This document shows, in pieces, positions 32,341 through 41,375 of a stretch of 62,151 nucleotides of DNA. The DNA lies in contig URNX01000018.1 in NCBI GenBank assembly GCA_900549415.1, positions 1 through 62,151 on the forward strand, read 5' to 3'. A program made the translations under genes and the position numbers. Source of the DNA: an uncultured bacterium (GTDB lineage Bacteria > Verrucomicrobiota > Lentisphaeria > Victivallales > UBA1829). The notes beneath the pieces are model-generated. The model saw nothing but the letters and a program-made list of their open reading frames with translations. It had not been told where the DNA came from and ran no database searches. Numbering within the stretch: position 1 is the stretch's first letter; the number at the start of each line of letters is the position of its first letter.

Positions 32341-32700
32341 ATGAGCAAAGACCACGCAGAATATCTTTCGGAAGAACAGATTGCCGCAGAAGTTGCTGAA
32401 CTTGCCAAAGAAATTGCTTCCGGAAAGAAAGATGAAGATGAGCTTGAACGCGATGCCTATTTTTCTGATCCGAAAAATGCAGATGAGATTGAAGCAATGC
32501 TTGAGCGCATGAAACTTGCCGAAACAATGTATAAAGCCCGCCATGAAGCAGGACTTACGCAAAAACAGCTTGCTGCACGGATGGGAACCAATCAAACCTA
32601 TATTGCTGCATTGGAGCGGGGGCGGAAAAATATTTCTTTTTCAACCCTCACTCGCTATGCGCGGGCCTGCGGGAAAAAAGTTGCAATAGCCATGCTTTAA
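32341..32700 (+). CDS. Orphan XRE-family regulator, HigA-like antitoxin
   Basis: 119 residues with AGGAGG upstream. The first about 60 residues are highly acidic and helical (SEEQIAAEVAELAKEIASGKKDEDELE), and residues about 64-115 form an XRE helix-turn-helix (YKARHEAGLTQKQLAARMGTNQTYIAALERGRKNISFSTL). This layout is that of antitoxins which follow a RelE/HigB toxin gene, but the 94 nt upstream contain no toxin frame and recQ lies before them. The downstream gene is on the opposite strand. It may have lost its toxin or be a stand-alone regulator. Confidence 0.78.
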   Translation: MSKDHAEYLSEEQIAAEVAELAKEIASGKKDEDELERDAYFSDPKNADEIEAMLERMKLAETMYKARHEAGLTQKQLAARMGTNQTYIAALERGRKNISFSTLTRYARACGKKVAIAML

Positions 32701-32712
32701 GGCGTTCTTCTT

Positions 32713-34116
32713 TCAGCGGAGGTGGAAGACGACGCGGATTTCCTTCATGTCCAGTTTGCCGGAAGAATTGCGGAGATGAAGGAAAGTCGCAGGGAGCATC
32801 GGTTGATCTCCGGAATCCTGAAGAACCCGGGCGACGTCATTCAGATTGTAGATCATCTGCTGACCGAGCTTGATGAGCAGGTCTCCGCGCGAAACTCCGT
32901 ATGCGGAAAGCGTTTCCGGTGGATCCGCCACAATCACGCCCGAAGCAAACGGATAGCGCAGAGCTTTCATCAGGTCGGGTGTCAGCTCCTCCAGAGAGAG
33001 CGAGAGCTTGAGATTTGCAAACATCGCCCCGTCTGTCCGGTGAATCGCCGCAGGCGTGACAATCACCGGAGCCGGAATTTCGCGGACGCTTACTTCAAAC
33101 GGTTTCCCAGCTTTCAGACGGACGAGTCGGCGCAGAAATTCCAGCAGGTCGCCATGCGGAGCCCAGCCGTTGAGTTCTTTGATGGTCATGTTCTCGTTCA
33201 GTTTCGTCGCGGCCGCGGGGGAGGCGGGCAGAATCTTCCGGATGAAGATCGTGCCGTCCGGTTTCATTCCCGGAATGATGCCGATGCTGACCGAAGTGAG
33301 AAACTCCGGAAGCATCCAGTTCGCGAGCGTGTTTTCAAGACGCAGCATGGGAATTGCAAAGCCGATTCCCGGTGTATCGCGGCGGACCGCCATGTTCATG
33401 CCGATCATCCGTCCGCTCAGGTTGATCAGTGGACCTCCGCTGTTGCCCGGGTGAACGGCGGCGTCCGTCTGAAGCAGATCGCGGAAAAGCTCCTTGCCGT
33501 TTCGGAGCAGTGTGCGTCCGATTCCACTCAGCACGCCGACCGTGACGGTCCCGTCGAGGCCGTAGGGACTGCCCACGGCGATGACGGTTTCGCCGAGCAT
33601 CATGTCGTCCGGCTGGATCCCGTGGATGGCTGGGAAGGTTCCGCGCGGCTTGTCGATGCGCAGAAGTGCAATGTCGTTCTGCACGTCCTCCGCAATGGGG
33701 AAGGCGCGGAAGCGGCGTCCGTCCTTCAGCGTGACGATGATTTCAGTTGCCTGGCTGACCACGTGCGCGCTGGTGACGATCAGTCCCGCCGGGTCGATGA
33801 TGCAGCCTGCACCGATGGAGTGTCCGCGTTCCGGACGCGGGCCCGTGGTGCGGTCGCCGTCTTCAGCGTCTGTCTGCCATGCGGCGGTGCGGCGGTTGAC
33901 AATCCGGCTGGTGCTCAGGTTTACAACGGACGGCAGGATGGTTTCAATCGCTTTCACGACCGGGGTCCGGCGGAGCTTCAGCTCAGCCTCTGTTGTTTCG
34001 CGTCCATCGGGCATCCGGTGTTTCTGTCTGTGATGCAGCAAAAAGAACAGAACGGCTGCGAGACAGAAAAGAATTATAAAAAAATAGAGTCCGAACCTTG
34101 ATTTTTGCGTTTCCAT
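32713..34116 (-). CDS. HtrA/DegP-like serine protease, membrane-anchored
   Basis: 467 residues. An uncleaved membrane anchor occupies residues 8-27. The trypsin-like domain has His118 in VTSAHVV, Asp148 in QNDIALLRI and Ser226 in VHPGNSGGPL. The C-terminal part holds two divergent PDZ-like regions (PASPAAATKLNENMTIKELNG; GVSRGDLLIKLGQQMIYNLNDV). HtrA proteases degrade or refold misfolded envelope proteins outside the cytoplasm. AGGAAG precedes the start. It is divergent from the DUF2851 gene across 49 nt. Confidence 0.92.
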   Translation of the reverse strand: METQKSRFGLYFFIILFCLAAVLFFLLHHRQKHRMPDGRETTEAELKLRRTPVVKAIETILPSVVNLSTSRIVNRRTAAWQTDAEDGDRTTGPRPERGHSIGAGCIIDPAGLIVTSAHVVSQATEIIVTLKDGRRFRAFPIAEDVQNDIALLRIDKPRGTFPAIHGIQPDDMMLGETVIAVGSPYGLDGTVTVGVLSGIGRTLLRNGKELFRDLLQTDAAVHPGNSGGPLINLSGRMIGMNMAVRRDTPGIGFAIPMLRLENTLANWMLPEFLTSVSIGIIPGMKPDGTIFIRKILPASPAAATKLNENMTIKELNGWAPHGDLLEFLRRLVRLKAGKPFEVSVREIPAPVIVTPAAIHRTDGAMFANLKLSLSLEELTPDLMKALRYPFASGVIVADPPETLSAYGVSRGDLLIKLGQQMIYNLNDVARVLQDSGDQPMLPATFLHLRNSSGKLDMKEIRVVFHLR

Positions 34117-34165
34117 GCCGTATCTTCCTGTAATTGCTTTCTACAATACAGGATGAACGCGAAAA

Positions 34166-35524
34166 ATGCAAATACAAATTGAACGAATTGCTGAAATATT
34201 GCGCCTCGCCGAGCCTTGTTCCTCCTATGAAGGAGTGCTTCAGGCACGGTGGAACCGCATTCCGTTGAACACACCGCTTCACCTCGCGGATGGAACACCT
34301 TTTTCCGTTCTTTCTCGCGGGACATGGAATGTTGAGGCTGGTCCGGACTTCCGCAACGCCAAGCTCCGGATTGGCGGACATGCCGTCCAGGGCGATGTGG
34401 AAGTTCACCGCAACAGCCGCGACTGGTTCCGCCACGGACACAACCGCAATCCGCTCTATGGCGGGGTTGCACTTCACGTTGTCGAGCGTCTGGAGGATGA
34501 AAACTCGGATCTTCCGGTTTATCTGCTTCCTTCCGAGGCGAAGATCGATTCTTATCCGCCGCCGCTCTGCACGGGGAAGGGAGAGTGCGCCGGAATATTC
34601 GAGCGTCTTTCTCCGGCTGAAATCCACGAAATTTTTGTCTGCGCCGGAGTGGAACGGATGCATGCCCGCGCTCATTTGATTCTGCATGACATTATCCGCC
34701 ACGGCACGGAATATGCGTTCCTGACGCGTCTGTTCGACGCTTACGGTTTCAAACGGAACCGTCCGGCGTTTGCGGAACTTCTGAACCGCGTGTGGACGAA
34801 ATATCCGCGCGAGCAGCTGGCGACTCATGCCGAGCCGCTTCTGTGGGGGGAATCGGGGCTTCTGCCTGCGGAGAGCAGCGGTGAGGTCCCCGAGGAGAAT
34901 CTTGCCGAAGCGAAGCGGATCTGGGAATGCTGGTGGATGCTCCGTCCGGACTCCGCTCCGCCGATCGAATGGAAACGCGACGGCGGCCGTCCTCTGAATT
35001 CGCCGGAGCGGCGTGTCGCCGGTCTGTGCATGTGCCTGAAGCGTTACGGTTTGAATCCTCTCCCGCACTGGCTGGAGCTCCTGAAAACCGCACCGGATGC
35101 GAAAGCGTTCTGCAAAACTCTTCTTTCGGAGCTGATTCAGAACGATCCGTTCTGGAACCGTCACACGACGTTCCGCGCGGGAGAGCTGAAACTCGCCGCT
35201 TCGGTTACGGGCGAAGAGCGGGCGCGCGAACTTGCAACGGATGTGATTCTGCCGTCGCTGCGGGCGTTCGCTCTTCTGGAGAAGCATGAGAAGCTGGCAG
35301 ACCGTGTGGACGCCGCCTTCCGCAATCTTCCCCGTACGCAGAAGAACCGGGTGTTTACGACTGCGATAGACAAATGGTTCCGTGATTCCGTTTCCGCAGA
35401 AAAACTGTTCAAAGACGCCGCGTCGCGTCAGGGGGTTCTGCATATCTACGCGAATTTCTGTGCGAAGACAGCATGCGACTGCAAAGCGTGTCTCATCCGC
35501 AACGGCATGATCTCAAAGGCGTGA
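34166..35524 (+). CDS. DUF2851 family protein
   Basis: 452 residues. The N-terminal GVLQARWNRIPLNTPL, GTWNVEAGPDFRNAKLRIGG and GDVEVHRNSRDWFRHGHNRNPLYGGVALHVV match the DUF2851 family of Bacteroidetes, Verrucomicrobia and Lentisphaerota. The run of conserved Asp, Glu and His in GPDF and DVEVH suggests a metal-dependent nuclease-like fold, but the function is not established. The C-terminus has a Cys-rich end (CAKTACDCKACLI) that could bind metal. No signal peptide. Confidence 0.82.
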   Translation: MQIQIERIAEILRLAEPCSSYEGVLQARWNRIPLNTPLHLADGTPFSVLSRGTWNVEAGPDFRNAKLRIGGHAVQGDVEVHRNSRDWFRHGHNRNPLYGGVALHVVERLEDENSDLPVYLLPSEAKIDSYPPPLCTGKGECAGIFERLSPAEIHEIFVCAGVERMHARAHLILHDIIRHGTEYAFLTRLFDAYGFKRNRPAFAELLNRVWTKYPREQLATHAEPLLWGESGLLPAESSGEVPEENLAEAKRIWECWWMLRPDSAPPIEWKRDGGRPLNSPERRVAGLCMCLKRYGLNPLPHWLELLKTAPDAKAFCKTLLSELIQNDPFWNRHTTFRAGELKLAASVTGEERARELATDVILPSLRAFALLEKHEKLADRVDAAFRNLPRTQKNRVFTTAIDKWFRDSVSAEKLFKDAASRQGVLHIYANFCAKTACDCKACLIRNGMISKA

Positions 35525-35525
35525 T

Positions 35526-35553
35526 TTGAAAAACACGGGATGCGTGCTACATT
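35526..35553 (+). promoter_or_regulatory. Promoter of the AAA-ATPase-like/DUF1703 gene
   Basis: TTGAAA (35526-35531) and TACATT (35548-35553) are 16 bp apart, with AAGGAG and ATG 35572 following. Confidence 0.6.
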
Positions 35554-35571
35554 AAATGGAAAGGAGCGACT

Positions 35572-37152
35572 ATGGCGGAATTGAATTTAACATCCAGTAT
35601 TTATTCGTTTGAACAGATGCGGGAGACCGGGTATCTCTATGTCGACAAAACAGAGTATATCTGGAACCTGATCCGCCTGGACGGCGGCATGTATTTCCTT
35701 TCCCGTCCGCGCCGTTTCGGAAAATCGCTTGCTGTTTCGACTCTGAAAGCTCTTTTTGAAGGGAAAAAGGAGCTGTTCAAGGGACTTTCTGTTTACAACA
35801 AACCATATGACTGGAAGCCGTATCCGGTGATTCATCTTTCCATGACCGGCCGGAGGTTCGACACCCTTGAAAATCTGCAGCACAGTCTTCAGGAAATTCT
35901 GCTGGAACAGGCGCGCGGCTTGAATGTTGCTCTTGAGCGTACGGATCCCGTAACAATGTTCCAGAAGCTGATAGAGACCTTGAGCCAGTCCGGACGGATA
36001 GTCGTTCTGCTGGATGAATACGACAAACCGATTCTGGACAATATCGCGGAAGGCTCTACGCAGGATTTTGTCCGTGCGATGAAATCTTTTTACTCGGTCA
36101 TCAAAGATAAAGCCCGGGATCTCCGTTTCGTCTTTGTTACGGGAGTCTCCAAGTTCTGCCACGTTTCGCTTTTTTCGGATTTGAACAATCTTGCGGATAT
36201 TACGGTTGATTCCCGCTATGCCACAATGTTCGGTTATACGCAGGAGGAGCTGGAGCGTTATTTCGGAGACCGTATCCGTAACGCTGCCGGAAAACTGGAG
36301 ATGACGGAAGCCGCTCTGAAAGAAAAATTGAAAGTCTGGTATGACGGTTTCCGTTTCGCCGCGTCTGCCGAGGGTGTCTACAATCCGGTTTCCATTGCGC
36401 GCTTCTTTGAACGCGGAGGAGAATTTGACAATTACTGGTTTTCGACGGGAACTCCTTCGTTTCTGATGAAGCTTGCCCGGGAAACCGATTTTGACTTTGA
36501 ACGGGTTCTTGACAATCCCGTTACAATGGATGCGTTTTCCGCATATGAGATCGACAAGATCGACCCTTTGGTTCTGCTGGTCCAGACTGGCTATCTGACG
36601 ATTAAAAGTTCGGTTGAGGATTTCGGAATGCGTCTTTACAAACTGGGCTTTCCGAACCGCGAGGTTGCTTCATCCTTCCGCAGCTATCTTTTGAATGCGT
36701 ATACTCCGTATACCACGGAGGAGGTCAATTTCAATATCCTGGCTCTGGCGCGTTCGATCCGTTCGGGCGATGTAGACGCCTTTATGAATGTCTGGAAAAA
36801 CTGGATGGCAAAGATTCCGTACGATATCCAGCTGCACCACGAAAAATACTATCAGACGATTTTCTATATGATGTTTACCTCTCTTCAGGGTATCATCAAC
36901 GAGGCTGAGTGCCGGACGAACAGCGGACGCATTGACGCTGTTGTCGGTTGCGGCGAATGGCTCTATATTGTGGAATTCAAACTGGATAAATCGCCGGAAG
37001 TTGCATTGGAGCAGATTAAAAAGAATGAATATTTTGTCCGGTATCAGAACTGCGGAAAGCGGATTGTCCTGATCGGGGCGAACGTTGATTTCGAGAATCG
37101 CCAGCTCACCGGATGGAAACACGAAGAAGTATGCGGATTCAGCCGCGCATGA
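35572..37152 (+). CDS. AAA-ATPase-like / DUF1703 (PD-(D/E)XK-type) protein
   Basis: 526 residues in the arrangement typical of the PF09820-PF08011 family. The N-terminal YVDKTEYIWNLI and SRPRRFGKSLAVSTLKALFEG form a modified Walker A (residues about 43-53), and VVLLDEYDKPILDN is the Walker B-like segment. The C-terminal nuclease-like domain holds RIDAVVGCGEWLYIVEFKLDK, with the Asp and ExK of the PD-(D/E)XK core. These genes occur in many copies in gut Bacteroidetes, Firmicutes and Lentisphaerota and have no settled role. The 3' end overlaps that of ispE on the other strand by 14 bp. Confidence 0.9.
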   Translation: MAELNLTSSIYSFEQMRETGYLYVDKTEYIWNLIRLDGGMYFLSRPRRFGKSLAVSTLKALFEGKKELFKGLSVYNKPYDWKPYPVIHLSMTGRRFDTLENLQHSLQEILLEQARGLNVALERTDPVTMFQKLIETLSQSGRIVVLLDEYDKPILDNIAEGSTQDFVRAMKSFYSVIKDKARDLRFVFVTGVSKFCHVSLFSDLNNLADITVDSRYATMFGYTQEELERYFGDRIRNAAGKLEMTEAALKEKLKVWYDGFRFAASAEGVYNPVSIARFFERGGEFDNYWFSTGTPSFLMKLARETDFDFERVLDNPVTMDAFSAYEIDKIDPLVLLVQTGYLTIKSSVEDFGMRLYKLGFPNREVASSFRSYLLNAYTPYTTEEVNFNILALARSIRSGDVDAFMNVWKNWMAKIPYDIQLHHEKYYQTIFYMMFTSLQGIINEAECRTNSGRIDAVVGCGEWLYIVEFKLDKSPEVALEQIKKNEYFVRYQNCGKRIVLIGANVDFENRQLTGWKHEEVCGFSRA

Positions 37153-37945
37153 GCGTTGCCGCGCGGTCGCGGGACGCGGTGTCGGCAAAGAGTGCAAAGA
37201 GTGTCGGTCCGCTGCCGGTAACCTGAACTCCGAGAGCACCGAGCGATTTCAATTTTTCCGCCGTCATGCCGAGTAGCGGGAATTTCTTCCATGCGGCAAC
37301 TGCAAGATCATTGCGCAGGAATTGCGCCGCCCGTTCATAATCCTTGCCGCGGAGCGCGGAAAGAAGCAAATCCAGAGGACGCCGGTCATCCGTATGCACA
37401 ATATGCTTGTAGGACCACGGCGTTGAAATCGGAAACGGCATGGGGACAATCAGAACCGGGGGAGCCGGAAGATCCGGAAGCGGCTCCAGCTGATCGCCCA
37501 GTCCGCGTCCGATCGACGGAACCGGATTCAGAAAGAAGGGAACATCAGCGCCGCAGGAGAGTGCGGCGGAGGCTCCGCGATCCGGAAGAAAACCGTACTG
37601 CCGCTGGACGGCGTTTATGATTGCTGCGGCGTCCGAGCTCCCTCCGCCCATGCCCGCCGCAACCGGTGTGCGTTTGCGGATGAAGACGGAGATCGACGGA
37701 CGGATTCCCAGTGCGGCGCAGACCGCTTCTGCAGCTTTGCCGCAAAGATTGTCGCGTCCGGTCGGAAGTGCGGTGTCGGAGTCAACCGCAATCTCCCCCA
37801 GTCCATCGTCGCGGAACGAAATTTCCAGCTCGTCGGCGGGATCGTTCAGCGGGAGAAACAGCGTTTCAATCTCGTGATAGCCGTTCGGCAGTTTCTCGCA
37901 GACGCGCAGATAGAGATTGATTTTTGAGGGAGCGCGGCAGATCAT
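37139..37945 (-). CDS. ispE: 4-diphosphocytidyl-2-C-methyl-D-erythritol kinase IspE
   Basis: 268 residues, a little under the usual 280-300. GHMP kinase motifs are present: RAPSKINLYLRVCEKLPNGYHEIET at the start, the ATP loop VAAGMGGGSSDAAA, and VTGSGPTLFALFAD near the end. It phosphorylates CDP-methylerythritol in the non-mevalonate isoprenoid pathway. Its start overlaps the stop of the oxidoreductase gene by one base (TGATG), so translation is coupled. Confidence 0.95.
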   Translation of the reverse strand: MICRAPSKINLYLRVCEKLPNGYHEIETLFLPLNDPADELEISFRDDGLGEIAVDSDTALPTGRDNLCGKAAEAVCAALGIRPSISVFIRKRTPVAAGMGGGSSDAAAIINAVQRQYGFLPDRGASAALSCGADVPFFLNPVPSIGRGLGDQLEPLPDLPAPPVLIVPMPFPISTPWSYKHIVHTDDRRPLDLLLSALRGKDYERAAQFLRNDLAVAAWKKFPLLGMTAEKLKSLGALGVQVTGSGPTLFALFADTASRDRAATLMRG

Positions 37946-38949
37946 CAGAGTTTCCGGAGGTTGTAAAGGCCGTACTTGTTGTTGTACGCGGAAATCTCAT
38001 CGGTGATGCGCACGGCGAGGGCGAGGGCGTTGAGCCCGTCCTGTCCCGAAACGCGCGGGTTGACGACGGTTCCGCCGTTTGCTTTTGTCTCGGCAACGCA
38101 GGCGATGAAGTTTTCAAGTTCGGCGGCGAGCGCATTCTTTTCGCAGAGGTCGATCTGCTTCTTGGAGACGCCGATCAGCCCGCGGCGGTAGATCTTGCCT
38201 GTGTGGTTCGCGTAGTCCATCGAGATGTAGGAATCCGTCTGGAAAACACGGAATTTGCGCATGGGATCGGAGCTTACGCGGCTGGCTGTGACGTTTGCGA
38301 CTGCGCCGTTTGTGAATTTGATGCGGACGTTTGCAATGTCTTCGGTCTTGCTCAGAACGGGGATTCCGACGGCGTCGACGCGTTCCACGGGAGCGCCGAC
38401 CATGGTGAGAACGAGATCAAGGTCATGAATCATGAGGTCGAGCACAACGCTGACTTCGGTTCCGCGGCGGTGCATTCCCGGGCGCGGCGGCGGATATTTA
38501 GCAAGACGGTGCGCTTCGATGAACAGGGTCTTGGAGTGATGTTTCTCCAGATAATCCATTGCGGAGTTGAAACGCTCGACGTGTCCGACTCCGAAGACGA
38601 GGTTGCGCTCTTTTGCAACGCGGACCATTTCCTCCGCTTCGGGGACGGTTGCGGCGATGGGTTTTTCCATGAGGATGTGCTTGTTCATCGCCATGAGTTC
38701 CATTGCCGCGGCATGGTGTTCCGTCGCGGGAACGGCAACGCTGAGGGCGTCGCACTGTTCCGCAAGTTCACGGATGGTTGCAAAGGGTTTTGTTCCGAAT
38801 TCCTTTGCGACGGCTTCGGCGGCTTTCGGGTTTACATCGTAGACGCCGATGAGTTCCGCGTTCGGGGATTCACTGTAGATTTTTGTATGATATCTGCCGA
38901 GGACGCCGACACCGACGACTCCGACTTTGATTTTAGCATGGTCAGACAT
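37945..38949 (-). CDS. Gfo/Idh/MocA-family oxidoreductase
   Basis: 334 residues. The Rossmann start IKVGVVGVGVLGRYHTKIYSES, the motif ILMEKPIAATVPEAEEM and the catalytic-region segment VLDLMIHDLDLVL are family hallmarks. Members oxidise or reduce sugar derivatives with NAD(P). Relatives placed near lipid A or peptidoglycan genes act as UDP-GlcNAc 3-dehydrogenases, and that role is possible here, but nothing nearby proves it. It is translationally coupled to ispE. Confidence 0.88.
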   Translation of the reverse strand: MSDHAKIKVGVVGVGVLGRYHTKIYSESPNAELIGVYDVNPKAAEAVAKEFGTKPFATIRELAEQCDALSVAVPATEHHAAAMELMAMNKHILMEKPIAATVPEAEEMVRVAKERNLVFGVGHVERFNSAMDYLEKHHSKTLFIEAHRLAKYPPPRPGMHRRGTEVSVVLDLMIHDLDLVLTMVGAPVERVDAVGIPVLSKTEDIANVRIKFTNGAVANVTASRVSSDPMRKFRVFQTDSYISMDYANHTGKIYRRGLIGVSKKQIDLCEKNALAAELENFIACVAETKANGGTVVNPRVSGQDGLNALALAVRITDEISAYNNKYGLYNLRKL

Positions 38950-38987
38950 GGCGATTTCTCTTTTGCGCTGCGGGTGGATAAAAGAAA

Positions 38988-39013
38988 ACCGGACGAACCG
39001 CTGTCCGTCCGGT
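38988..39013 (-). terminator. Intrinsic terminator after the TIGR04073-like gene
   Basis: ACCGGACG (38988-38995) pairs with CGTCCGGT (39006-39013). On the minus strand the stem is followed by TTTCTTTT, 22 nt after the gene stop. Confidence 0.75.
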
Positions 39014-39034
39014 CTGATTCCGGTTGACGGAATC

Positions 39035-39469
39035 TCAGTTCAGCATAGCGGAGTTCGGATAGACAACGTTGTAAGCGTTGGTTTCCGGCGTGATGATCCA
39101 TTCCGGGCGGAGGATCGGGCCGTATCCCCATCCGGCTTCGCGCTCATCGGGCATGCATCCCGGCAGCGGAACGAGGAAGGTTGCGATTTCAACGACTCCG
39201 ACGATTTCGCGTTTGACCACTTCATAGACTCCATAAAGGACTCCGTAGGTGCAGGCGGCGAGTCCGCCTTCCTCGAAGTTGACTTTATACACCTTCAGCG
39301 GGAGTTCCAGAGCTCCGAATCCGGCATTGATAATGCCTCTTCCGAGCTTGCGTGTCACATTTTCCGCATAGGAATCTGTTTCCGCCTGGTCAATAGCCAT
39401 AGCGGGTGCGGCGGTTCCGACGATGCAGAGGACTGCGGCGGCCAACAAGAGTTTCTTCAGGAAATCCAT
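39035..39469 (-). CDS. Secreted exosortase-system-associated protein (TIGR04073-like)
   Basis: 144 residues from ATG 39469, which has AAGGAG upstream and opens a signal peptide (KKLLLAAAVLCIVGTAAPAMA). The body has KLGRGIINAGFGALELPLKVYKV and the glycine-rich AACTYGVLYGVYEVVKREIVGVVEIATFLVPLPG, matching my recollection of the TIGR04073 family found with exosortase/PEP-CTERM systems in Verrucomicrobia and Lentisphaerota. The segment resembles an amphipathic or membrane-inserting stretch. No exosortase or PEP-CTERM substrate is visible in the window. Function unknown. Confidence 0.75.
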   Translation of the reverse strand: MDFLKKLLLAAAVLCIVGTAAPAMAIDQAETDSYAENVTRKLGRGIINAGFGALELPLKVYKVNFEEGGLAACTYGVLYGVYEVVKREIVGVVEIATFLVPLPGCMPDEREAGWGYGPILRPEWIITPETNAYNVVYPNSAMLN

Positions 39470-39554
39470 GGATGTCTCCTTCTTTTTTCCGTATTTTTTA
39501 AACTTTTTTTTGGTTTCTTCTGAAATGACAGTGGCATTTCTGAAAATATAAGCT

Positions 39555-39583
39555 AATATATTGCTGACTTCCGTTTTCTTCAA
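39555..39583 (-). promoter_or_regulatory. Promoter of the TIGR04073-like gene
   Basis: On the minus strand TTGAAG (39583-39578) and TATATT (39560-39555) are 17 bp apart, followed by an 85-nt leader. Confidence 0.65.
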
Positions 39584-39636
39584 GTGAAAGTTCAGGAAGT
39601 TTTTAAAAAAAACAGCAAAGAAGTACGGATTTTCTT

Positions 39637-40122
39637 ATGAAAAGAGAAAAAACACCCGCGGAAGACGCGAAAATCGCAGCACATGAGGAGCTTACACTTC
39701 TCAACCGGAACCACAAGGAGTACCCGGATGCTCCGGAAAAGGCAAAACTCGAAGCGTTCGTCAACAAGTATCCGGAACATGATTACGTCATCGAATTTGA
39801 CTGTCCGGAGTTCACAAGCCTCTGTCCTGTCACCGGCCAGCCGGATTTCGGACACATCAAAGTGCGCTACATCGCGGACAAACTCTGCGTGGAAAGCAAG
39901 TCGCTCAAGCTCTATCTCTTCGCTTTCCGTTCGCACAATTCGTTCCATGAAGAGGTGGTCAACCGCATCCTCGTCGATCTCGTCAAGCTCCTTTCTCCCC
40001 GCTGGATGCGCGTGGAAGGCGTCTTCCGTCCCCGCGGCGGAATTGCCATCTCCGTTGCAGCCGAAGACGGAACGAATCCGGAACTCGCCCCGAAAGTTGA
40101 AAAACCGATTCAATTAACATAA
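39637..40122 (+). CDS. queF: NADPH-dependent 7-cyano-7-deazaguanine (preQ0) reductase QueF
   Basis: 161 residues, the short unimodular QueF type. CPEFTSLCPVTGQPDFGHI contains the catalytic Cys and Asp, ESKSLKLYLFAFRSHNSFHEE is the NADPH/QueF motif, and RGGIAISV lies at the end. It reduces preQ0 to preQ1 in queuosine tRNA modification. It is followed by argJ after 14 nt, so the three genes to argB probably form one transcript. Confidence 0.95.
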   Translation: MKREKTPAEDAKIAAHEELTLLNRNHKEYPDAPEKAKLEAFVNKYPEHDYVIEFDCPEFTSLCPVTGQPDFGHIKVRYIADKLCVESKSLKLYLFAFRSHNSFHEEVVNRILVDLVKLLSPRWMRVEGVFRPRGGIAISVAAEDGTNPELAPKVEKPIQLT

Positions 40123-40136
40123 GGCAGAAACAGAAA

Positions 40137-41360
40137 ATGAACATGGATTTCATTGAGAACGGCGGAGTCACCTCTCCGCGCGGCTTCCGGGCGGCCGGCG
40201 TCTGCGCCGGACTCAAGCGCAACGGCGCCAACGACATGGCTTTGCTCTTCTCCGAAATGCCCTGCGCATTCTCCGCGACGTTCACTTCCAACCTCTTTCC
40301 TGCGGCTCCGGTTCAGCTCTGCAAAGAGCGCGTGCTGAAACAGAGCACGGTCCAGGCGGTCGTCGTCAACAGCGGCGTCGCCAACGCATGCACCGGAATC
40401 GAAGGATACCGCAATGCTGAAAAAATGGCGGAACTCACCGGACGCGAACTCGGAATTTCCCCCGAATCCGTCATGGTCTGCTCCACCGGACGGATTGGCA
40501 ATCAGCTCCCGATGGATAAAATCGAAAAGGGTATCGGACTCGCCGCAAAAGCGCTCCGTCCCGATGGCGGCGCCGAAGCCGCCGGAGCCATCATGACCAC
40601 CGACACCAAGCCCAAAGAGATCGCGCTTTCCTTCTCCTCCGGCGACCGTCTGGTCACGATCGGCGGCATGTGCAAGGGCGCGGGCATGATCGCTCCGAAA
40701 ATGACCGTCCCGCACGCCACAATGCTCTGCTGCATCACCACCGACTGCATCATCTCCAATGAACTGCTCGCCTCCATGCTCGGCGGCGTGATCGACGACT
40801 CTTTCAACAAGGTTACCGTCGACGGCGACATGAGCACAAACGACACCGTGATTGTCATGGCGAACGGCGCTTCCGGAGTTGAAATCAAGCCCGGTTCCCC
40901 TGATGAACTGCACTTCAAAGTCGCTCTTACCATGGTCGCCCAGCATCTCGCCCGCGCAATTGCAATGGACGGCGAAGGCGCAACGAAATTTGTGAGCGTT
41001 GAAGTCCGCGGCGCCGCATCGGTCCGCGATGCGGAAGTCTGTGCGCGCACCATTGCCAATTCGTTGCTCTGCAAGACCGCGTGGTTCGGCTGCGATCCGA
41101 ACTGGGGACGCGTCCTCGCCGCCGCCGGCCGTTCCGGAGCAAGCTTCTCGCCGGAAAATGTCTCGCTCGATTACGATGAAATGCCGGTCGTCCGCAACGG
41201 CATCGACGCCGGAACACCGGAGTCCGAGCTCGCCCAGGTGCTCAAGCGCGGCGAATTCACAATCAAACTTGACCTCGGCGAAGGACACGGAACGTTCACG
41301 GTCTGGACCTCCGACATTTCGTACGAGTATGTCAAAATCAACGCCGACTACCACACCTGA
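40137..41360 (+). CDS. argJ: Glutamate N-acetyltransferase ArgJ
   Basis: 407 residues, the family length. MCKGAGMIAPKM and PHATMLCCITTDC surround the Thr of ATML at which the precursor cleaves itself and which becomes the nucleophile of the beta chain. The C-terminal GCDPNWGRVLAAAGRSG is typical. ArgJ moves the acetyl group from N-acetylornithine to glutamate in the cyclic arginine pathway; some also use acetyl-CoA. It lies between queF and argB. Confidence 0.94.
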   Translation: MNMDFIENGGVTSPRGFRAAGVCAGLKRNGANDMALLFSEMPCAFSATFTSNLFPAAPVQLCKERVLKQSTVQAVVVNSGVANACTGIEGYRNAEKMAELTGRELGISPESVMVCSTGRIGNQLPMDKIEKGIGLAAKALRPDGGAEAAGAIMTTDTKPKEIALSFSSGDRLVTIGGMCKGAGMIAPKMTVPHATMLCCITTDCIISNELLASMLGGVIDDSFNKVTVDGDMSTNDTVIVMANGASGVEIKPGSPDELHFKVALTMVAQHLARAIAMDGEGATKFVSVEVRGAASVRDAEVCARTIANSLLCKTAWFGCDPNWGRVLAAAGRSGASFSPENVSLDYDEMPVVRNGIDAGTPESELAQVLKRGEFTIKLDLGEGHGTFTVWTSDISYEYVKINADYHT

Positions 41361-41375
41361 TCCGGGAGATTGAAA

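Noticed and set aside
32260..32595. A minus-strand frame opposite the XRE gene that might have been the missing toxin.
   Set aside because: The Phe/Cys-rich translation has no toxin motif, and it is the mirror of the well-supported XRE gene.
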